64,000 nucleotides of DNA from Sinotaia quadrata (taxonomy: Eukaryota > Mollusca > Gastropoda > Architaenioglossa > Viviparidae): contig CM054178.1 in the NCBI GenBank assembly GCA_028829895.1, positions 25,430,701 to 25,494,700 of the forward strand, given 5' to 3'. The notes below the pieces were generated by a model, which was given only the letters and a program-made list of their open reading frames with translations, made no database searches and was not told the origin of the DNA. Position numbers and translations under genes: made by a program. Below are positions 56,756 through 64,000 of this stretch, one piece after another; positions within the stretch are counted from its first letter, which is position 1; each line of letters opens with the position of its first letter.

Positions 56756-57085
56756 ATTCCTATGGAAATAGATTTCTATTTTCTGCAAAGTGTTCCTATG
56801 AGCCAGTACAAAAATTCCCAAGCTAAACAGATTTATAGTTAATGCAAAGTGTGCAAATCCGACACACACAAAATAATTCCCAAGAAAACAGATTTATATT
56901 TTGTACAAAGTGTGCCAATCTGCCAATAAAAAATTTCTCAAGGAGAACAGATTTATAGTTTGTACAAAGTGTGCCTATGCGCCAGTAGAAAATTTCAAAG
57001 GAAAACTGATTTATTATTTATACAGTGTTTCCCATAAACAGGCAGAAAATTCCCAAGGAAAACAGATTTACAGTTTATACAACCA
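56756..57085. repeat. Degenerate roughly 62-bp repeat, 5 copies
   Basis: Core AACAGATTTATAGTTTGTAC with AAAGTGTGCC and AAAATTCCCAAGG. Confidence 0.75.
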
Positions 57086-57679
57086 CTAAACATACTTCAG
57101 AAATAAGGTAATAGCTTAAGAATTGTCATAAACATAATATTTCAACTCTGTAAGGTACACAGTTTATAATTAATCAGAACAAAATTCGGTATTTTCAAAC
57201 AACTAGTGTCTCAGCATGGATATCTGAGTTTTGTGGAGATGACATATTTTAACAGACGGAAAGAAATCTAACAGATCATCTAAGGGTAACGGGAATTAAA
57301 AAAAAATATAATGTAATTTTATTTTTAGTAAATGAGAGACACGTAACAGTTAAAAGACATGACATACTTTCTACTTATTTATTGTTCTGGGTATAGAAAA
57401 GAACAAGAACAAGAACAAATACAATACAATAACTTCCTCCTCCTTATCCTTTATGTTACTGTCGTAAATATAGAATACACTCCACCACTTTAAATAACTT
57501 TTCAAAATAAAACAATTTCTCAGATGAGCATCTTTTAAATCACGCACTCACTTTTTAATTTACAGATGAATTAAAAACTACGTGTATTGTATGTATGACC
57601 TTTCTCCTCCCCTTTGTATACTCGGAATTTATTTAATTTAGTGCACTACAATACGAGGGAGGGGGGTTACAGTACGCCT

Positions 57680-57680
<1 letters not shown>
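57086..57680. other. AT-rich spacer, nothing recognised
   Basis: No repeats of note. Confidence 0.4.

Positions 57681-57758
<78 letters not shown>
57681..57758. repeat. (TGCG)n then (TG)n microsatellite
   Basis: Six to seven GCGT units followed by a GT run. Confidence 0.96.
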
Positions 57759-57769
57759 TATCGGTAGTT

Positions 57770-58230
57770 GTGAATGTTTTTAAGGCATTTTATAATAGTC
57801 TACATTCCGTTCTTCCAGTGAATGACTGGATTAGTCTTCCCTTCAGTTTTTTTTTTATAAACAAATGCCCTGGCTACTCTTCCTTTTCCGAAATACACGT
57901 CATGCAGTTGTTTTTAAAATGTACGTTTGGGGTCAGCGTCACATCTGGAAGAGACTTGTTTAACAGTAAGAGACAAACGAGAGCAGATGTCTCTCGAATA
58001 GAGCAGTTCAGGTCTCACTATCTCAGGGAAGTTGAAAAGATGTGAAACTGACGGAGGTCGGAGATCACTCTATAACAGTTTGCAAACATCCTGGAGTTGT
58101 AGTCCCTGCATAGTTAGTGACGTAGAATCATTACAGTCATGGTCAGAAGCACTTGTAGCCACAGAAAAGTCGAGGCTGACGCAGAATTATCAGTCAGTTC
58201 TAAGATGGGGTTACCTGTCCGAGTAAACAT
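57770..58230 (+). other. Coding-like block, unassigned
   Basis: Two overlapping plus frames, ending at 58045 and 58226, have protein-like composition. The first has a KCP start, one further Cys and a Lys/Arg/Glu-rich helix-like end, which recalls family exons 2 or 4. Spacing (17 residues between the two Cys) and the missing terminal Cys do not fit. It could be an exon relic with a frameshift near 58040. Confidence 0.25.
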
Positions 58231-58868
58231 AAAACATTAAATTGCAGTTCCTTTTCTTTCCTTAAGAGTGTTCTACATGTTATAGACAATTTAACATTGA
58301 ATTCATTGGACTGTGTAAAACAAAATAAATTGTATGTGCTAGATTTGAATATTTCCATGCATTTATAATTAATTTAAAATATAATGAATATAGTTTTCCA
58401 CTTAGACAAGAAATATATATGTGTGTACTGACTGATTGATAACAAGAATTCTTATAATGTATTTTTATTTGCTAAAATTATAACAGAGAAATTAGATATG
58501 CTTTGGAATAGATCATGTATCCTTGTCAATCAGTTATTGTTTAGAAAACATCTCTCCCGCCCCGCACATAAACACAAATATTGAAGGCAAATTTGAAGCC
58601 CGCAAATGTGTAATTATTTGGTATTTGATTTTACGTAACAAAATGTGAAAGTAGGCATTATATATAATATAATTTATTACTAATTGCATTAAGTATCAAT
58701 TAGGTTGTAATGAGGACAGCTGCATGTATAGCTTTAGCACAATTATATGAAAATAGAATTTATCCGGAACAATTAATTTCTTGCCTCTCCACTCTCATGG
58801 CACAATCTAAGTCTTAGTTTAACTTTAAGAAAAGCAAGAGTAATTTATTGAAAGACAGAAAAAGACTT
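58231..58868. other. AT-rich spacer, nothing recognised
   Basis: No repeats or frames of note. Confidence 0.45.
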
Positions 58869-58986
58869 TCACGACAAAATATGTCTTAGTACAGACAATA
58901 AAAACAGTAAGGGTAATTTACAGAAAGACAGGAAGAGATTTTCCTGAAGGCAATTCACAATTGATATTTCCCTAGTCTCAGATGTA
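58869..58986 (-). pseudogene. Possible last-exon relic of copy D
   Basis: Minus strand: acceptor CATCACTTACAG ends at 58987; the exon opens in phase 2, as exon 5 should, and reads ...ISIVNC-x9-C, then a Leu-rich stretch to TGA at 58869-58871. IVNCL matches copy D exon 3, and the position and spacing resemble exon 5 (C-x8-C in the other copies). The third Cys and anything after it are missing, so if real it is truncated. The exon 4 expected between it and copy D exon 3 is absent; that interval is filled by GT repeats and a 25-bp array. Confidence 0.25.
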
Positions 58987-59058
58987 CTGTAAGTGATGTG
59001 AAGTAGACACACAAAGATACACATATATACACAGATACACAACTGTACATACATACAA

Positions 59059-59059
<1 letters not shown>

Positions 59060-59097
<38 letters not shown>

Positions 59098-59166
59098 TGT
59101 GTGTGGTGTGTGTGTGTATGTGTATATATGTGTATGTATGTGTGTATATGTGTGTATGTGTGTGTA

Positions 59167-59210
<44 letters not shown>

Positions 59211-59247
59211 GTTTGTAAGTGATATATGCTCTCGCGCGTTTATATGT

Positions 59248-59310
<63 letters not shown>
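59060..59310. repeat. Complex (GT)n tract with GTAT blocks
   Basis: Two long GT runs separated by GTATAT-rich and unique parts (59215-59245). Confidence 0.95.
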
Positions 59311-59312
<2 letters not shown>

Positions 59313-59344
59313 GTAATCAAAAGATGCGTGTGTATTTGTGGCAT

Positions 59345-59685
59345 GTGTATTATAGGATAACAAAATGAAAAAATCATAGATTACACAATGAATAGATCAT
59401 AGGGTAACAAAATGAAAAATCCTAGGTTAAAAAATTAAAGAGATCCTAGAGTAGCAAAGTTTTAAAAGATCCTAGGGTACATAATGAACAGATCCTATGG
59501 TAATAAAATGTAAAAGATTCTAGGTTACAAAATGAGAAAAGATCCTAATGAACAAAATGAAGAGGTCCTAGGGTAATAAAATGAAAAGGATCCTAGGGTA
59601 GAAAATGAAAAAGATCCTAGGGTACAAAATGAACAGGCCCTAGGGTAACAAAATGAAAAAGATCCTAGGTAGAGCAATGGAAGTG
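59345..59685. repeat. About 25-bp degenerate repeat, 12-13 copies
   Basis: Core AAAAGATCCTAGGGTAACAA. It lies immediately downstream (in gene sense) of copy D exon 3. Confidence 0.85.
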
Positions 59686-59750
59686 TGCACCTTTACATGC
59701 ATGTGCACTTAGTGAACTAGGCTAGTTACCTCCAACGCCTTGTTACTCAC

Positions 59751-59878
59751 AGAGCTTCCCGAACTTTTGTTTCCAGGTTAACGTGGTATTTCTGAGAGAC
59801 ATGATTTGTCGATGTTCATCAGCGTCCTGGCACTCGTTCAGCACGCTCTCCAGACAGTTCACTATTCCCACCAGATGC
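59751..59878 (-). CDS. Copy D: exon 3 of an inverted family member
   Basis: Minus strand: acceptor GTTGGTCAG ends at 59879; phase 2 entry, 128 nt, donor CTCT|gtgagt in phase 1, the phases of exon 3 in copies B and C. It encodes C-x7-C-x18-W-x7 and then a split codon beginning with T, exactly where the third Cys is required, so the next exon should begin with GC or GT. Read through, the same bases give TGT (Cys), GAG and then a TAA stop. IVNCLESVLNEC aligns with CLQELRSRC of copy C. One NTT sequon. Orientation is opposite to copies A-C. I find no convincing exons 1, 2 or 4 nearby; earlier exons may lie right of the window, or this is a fragment. Confidence 0.65.
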
Positions 59879-59995
59879 CTGACCAACACCAGACACACGA
59901 CACATCAGTATTCCCACCAGACAAAGACAAATTAATACTCCTACCAGATGCCTAACCAACACCAGACACACGACAAATCAGTATTCCCACCAGAC
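59860..59995. repeat. About 70-bp duplication overlapping the copy D exon 3 acceptor
   Basis: TATTCCCACCAGATGCCTGA and CTCCTACCAGATGCCTAACC each lead into CCAACACCAGACACACGACA and TCAGTATTCCCACCAGACAA. The left copy contains the first bases and the acceptor of copy D exon 3; the right copy lies in the intron. Confidence 0.8.
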
Positions 59996-61970
59996 AACGA
60001 CACCAAAGTTTTGGGATAATTCCTGTCGGAATACAGTTTTATGGGGAGTCTAAAATTTCTTTCAAAATTGTGTCGATGGTAAAGATTGCATGCTTACATG
60101 TTAGTTTCTCTATTTGATTTTTTCAATTATTATTATTAATAGTGGCGATAGTAGTAGTGATACTAGAAGTATAGCTACTTTTAGAATGCGTGAATATTAT
60201 TAAATTAGTCAATTAAAAATTATATGTGCCATCTCTACCACTATTCTAATATGGCTTACATGATTTACTTCCCTTGAAACCGTTAACAAACGTTTGAGTG
60301 TTGTCACGTCGAAACACTGTCTTATTATCTTAGAATGCGTTTTTATAATGTTCCCAGTAAAAGATAGAAGAGTGAATATTTAATGGTAGTTTTTAAATTT
60401 TGATTTTGACGCTTATAGATAAATGAGCGATATCCTGACTTGAGGCAATGAAACTATAATTCATCTAGTTCAACAGCCACCAACTCGAGCAACCGGAAGT
60501 AGCAATTTATTTTTATTCGTGTGTATCATGCGAGTTGAATCCAACATAAAAACTGATAATTGAATCGCAAACACGTCGTAATTGTGCCGTTCATGGCGTC
60601 AAGTTGTTCGGGCTCTGTTTGGAACACTGAAGGATTTCCAAGTGCACAAAGTCACAGCAAATGCAGAGGTTGCCATGACAACAAGGGCACTAGCTTTACA
60701 GGAATATTAACCTCATTTGACGTTACGTTCCAGAAATAATGCACACCATCCTTCACCCACTCCCACCCCCAGAAATCAAGGCATTGAAAGAAACTGTACA
60801 CGCACGCAAAATGGTCAAGAAAATGGAACTAAAACGATTCGTGATTGGTGAAGTCTTAGTGCTGGTCGATTTACGGTTTATCAAGCGTTATTGATAATGT
60901 AAGAAACGAAAAACACCTCTAGTAAACATAAGCTTGATTACGATTGTAGTCTCACGCCCACGTGACTACATATGAGCATAAACAACTGGACACTAACACA
61001 ACCACGAACACGTAAACTCATGTATCATTTAAACACACATATGCACTTTCATAAATATTGCTTGTGCTGCGTTAAATGTGCAATACATTTTTATCTGTAC
61101 ATATTACGTTTAATGCATACATGGCATTTCTCTAGCGATTGGGGTGGTTATATTCAATTGGAATCTTAATAGTAATCTAACGTCTGTGTGACAATTAAAA
61201 CCGATATTTATTGTTTTGCATTGAAATTTTTTAAACTCTATTCAAAAGAGCACAGTAAACTGTATGTAGACTAAATAATGCAACACAAAAGAATTCATTA
61301 AACAGTATGTACATACACATATCTGTACATATATACATTTCTACATACATACATCTCTACATACACACGTCTCTACATAATAGGTGAAATTTTAAATTGA
61401 AATAAATCAAATCCCACGCTGTTGATTCCTGTCACGGTTCTCCCCGAGACATGACAGTCTCAGAGAACAATACCATGAACACTTTAATTATATGCTCGTA
61501 TATCGTCATCATCGTTGTCATCATCACCACAATTTACTCAATCATTTAAACAAGCTGAAATAACCATCTTTGTATGCCGTGCAATAGTATGCATACATAT
61601 CTCCTGTCAATTACCATTTATTTTGAAGAACCACTTTGAAACACTCAGCCTGCAGGTACGTGCATTTAATGGTGCGATCTGTCAGGGACCGGGCCATTTT
61701 GTGTTCATTATTTGTGATCGTCTTGGAATGTCTGCCCTTTGGAGCATTCAGAGTTATTTGAGTCAGTGTGCTGAAATGGTTTTCAGCAACATACAAAAAA
61801 AATAGACGATTGGTTGAAGTATTTGAACCTTTTTCACATGGTATTTCAATAAAGGATGTTGAAAATTTCAATTTCAACCTTTCTGACTGTGATCTTTAAA
61901 TAAAGGGTGTTGTAAATTGTACTCGGATAATGTGACATTACATCTGAAAAGCCGACAGGCGCACGTACGT
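59996..61970. other. Intergenic or intronic sequence, no gene supported
   Basis: A GC-richer patch at 60580-60740 has a 48-codon plus frame from ATG at 60592, without a domain. Frames on both strands at 61515-61877 are also unassigned. Two diverged AATAAAGG(A/G)TGTTG units lie at 61845-61915. I searched here for minus-strand exons 1 and 2 of copy D and found none. Confidence 0.4.
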
Positions 61971-61974
61971 GACC

Positions 61975-62935
61975 TTAAAATTATGAAATGACTGACATTG
62001 ACGCGTCATTACAAAAGACTGGACTGACATTGACGTGTCATTGCAAAAGACTGGACTTACATTGACGTGTCATTTCAAAAGACTGGACTGACATTGACGT
62101 GTTATTAAAGACAGGACCGACATTGACGTGTCATTACAAAAGACTGGACTGACGTTTACGTGTTATTACAAAAGACTGGACCGACATTGACGTGTCATTA
62201 CAAAAGACTGGACTGACGTTTACGTGTTATTACAAAAGACTGGACCGACATTGACGCGTCATTACAAAAGACTGGACTGACGTTTACGTGTTATTACAAA
62301 AGACTGGACCGACATTGACGTGTTATTAAAGACAGGACCGACATTGACGTGTCATTACAAAAGACTGGACTGACGTTTACGTGTTATTACAAAAGACTGG
62401 ACCGACATTGACGTGTTATTAAAGACAGGACCGACATTGACGTGTCATTACAAAAAACTGGACCGACAGTTACGTGTTATTACAAAAGACTGGACCGACA
62501 TTGACGTGTTATTACAAAAGATTGGACCGAAATTGACGTATTATTACAAAAAGACTGGACCGACATTGACATATTATTACAAAGGACTGGACCGACATTT
62601 ATATATTATTACAAAGGACTGGACCGACATTTATATATTATTACAAGGACTGTACTAACATTTATATATTATTACAAAAGACTGGACCGACATTTATATA
62701 TTATTACAAAAGACTGGACCGACATTTATATATTATTACAAAAGACTGGACCGACATTTATATATTATTACAAAAGACTGGACCGACATTTACATATTAT
62801 TACAAAAGACTGGACCGACATTTATATATTATTACAAAAGACCTGACCGATAGTGAACGTGTTATTACAAAAGATAGTACCGACAATATTAATTATTACA
62901 AAAGATTGGACAGATAGTGACATAATTGTACATTG
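61975..62935. repeat. 32-bp minisatellite, about 30 copies, carrying TGACGTG
   Basis: Core ACAAAAGACTGGACCGACAT then TGACGTGTCATT or TTATATATTATT. The left half keeps TGACGTG(T); the right half has switched to TTATATA. A few units lack 3-4 bases. Confidence 0.93.
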
Positions 62936-63335
62936 CTGAAGAGTTCATACGGATAAAGCAGGGGTGGAGATCACATGACTGGTCAGTAAGACCGCAACTG
63001 CTACATTGCACTGTAGCTAGACAACGGTGAAGACCTAAAGAAATCGAACACGTTCGAATGCAACTTCGTGCACACAGGAAAGTATTAGAGGGAACGTTGC
63101 TCCAGAGAGGCAGAGTGTAATTGTCAAATGCTGGGATTTATTTAATGACCCTGTCGCAGTTTCAGACTCAAAATTATTAATCGTTAAATTTATTATATTA
63201 GCTCTAATACTGACAACAGCCTGGCGGCCTAATCCATCCTTCGATCCTTATGTCAGACCCATACTTTGGGACCTTTATTCGTCTAATAAAGCGACAGACA
63301 AAATAATTAGCTGACGTGAATCGAGCTGGCAACTT
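62936..63335. other. Unique spacer, no gene supported
   Basis: Slightly GC-richer than its flanks, no domain or splice pattern recognised. Confidence 0.4.
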
Positions 63336-63339
63336 TATC

Positions 63340-64000
63340 TTTCCCTTTAGATTAATTATGACTAATGTAACACACACACATTTCCCATTAGATTAATTAT
63401 GACTAATGTAACACACACATATTTCCCTTTAGATTAATTATGACTAATGTAACACACACATATTTCCCTTTAGATTAATTATGACTAATGTAACACACAC
63501 ACATTTCCCTTTAGATTAATTATGACTAATGTAACACACACACATTTCCCTTTAGATTAATTATGACTAATGTAACACACACACATTTCCCTTTAGATTA
63601 ATTATGACTAATGTAACACACACACATTTCCCTTTAGATTAATTATGACTAATGTAACACACACACATTTCCCTTTAGATTAATTATGACTAATGTAACA
63701 CACACATATTTCCCTTTAGATTAATTATGACTAATGTAACACACACATATTTCCCTTTAGATTAATTATGACTAATGTAACACACACATATTTCCCTTTA
63801 GATTAATTATGACTAATGTAACACACACATATATTTCCCTTTAGATTAATTATGACTAATGTAACACACACATATATTTCCCTTTAGATTAATTATGACT
63901 AATGTAACACACACATATATTTCCCTTTAGATTAATTATGACTAATGTAACACACACATATATTTCCCTTTAGATTAATTATGACTAATGTAACACACAC
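63340..64000. repeat. 41-43-bp minisatellite, at least 16 copies, running past the right edge
   Basis: Core TTTAGATTAATTATGACTAA then TGTAACACACACA. Unit length is 41 bp with ...CACACATT or ...CACATATT ends, and 43 bp with ...CATATATT in the last copies. Confidence 0.95.

Noticed and set aside
60592..60738. 48-codon frame from an ATG in a GC-richer patch
   Set aside because: Short, no domain, no splice context; the opposite strand looks equally open.
61515..61877. Overlapping 88-96-codon frames on both strands, considered as early exons of copy D
   Set aside because: No signal peptide, no C-x10-C and no matching splice phases.

Overview
This window looks like animal nuclear DNA: AT-rich, gene-poor, with split genes that have canonical GT-AG introns, long CA/GT and TATC microsatellites, and dozens of unrelated minisatellites with 24-66 bp units. 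The mix of minisatellites, a decayed cut-and-paste transposase and a small TIR element would fit a mollusc (perhaps a gastropod) or another lophotrochozoan. That placement is inference; nothing here fixes the species.

The recognisable genes belong to one family of secreted or surface-anchored cysteine-rich proteins, which I reconstructed by splicing in the head. Copy A is only a last exon (149-635, +). Copy B is complete in five exons (26591-35751, +; 241 aa). Copy C is complete in five exons (39408-43867, +; 220 aa). Copy D is one clear exon on the minus strand (59751-59878), with a doubtful last-exon relic at 58869-58986. The organisation is constant: exon 1 encodes a signal peptide, and exons 2-5 each carry three cysteines (12 in total). 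Intron phases run 1-2-1-2. Exons 2 and 4 share C-x10-C and both end on a Cys codon plus a split codon, so the mature protein reads as two tandem six-cysteine domains, each built from two exons. Sequence between copies is very divergent, but Cys spacing is exact. I do not recognise the family and give no gene symbol.

Layout: 0-1 kb, end of copy A, whose stop codon lies in the first unit of a 44-bp minisatellite. 1-26 kb, a gene desert of almost continuous tandem arrays, holding a TIR element of about 1.05 kb with 59-bp perfect inverted repeats (15881-16930), a Thr/Pro-rich coding-like frame (18118-18363, -) and a broken transposase (21591-22325). 26-36 kb, copy B, with a 61-bp array ending about 150 bp before its start codon. 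36-39 kb, arrays and possible SINE scraps. 39-44 kb, copy C. 44-59 kb, arrays, one GC-richer unassigned block and a promoter-like segment near 50.7 kb. 59-60 kb, copy D. 60-64 kb, mainly a 32-bp array and a 41-43-bp array that runs off the right edge.

As a unit, the window shows a local family whose members differ mainly at the C-terminus: copy A has an acidic stretch plus a hydrophobic tail, copy B a short hydrophobic tail, copy C no tail. This suggests anchored and freely secreted forms. Most long open frames here are by-products of tandem repeats and are not listed as genes.
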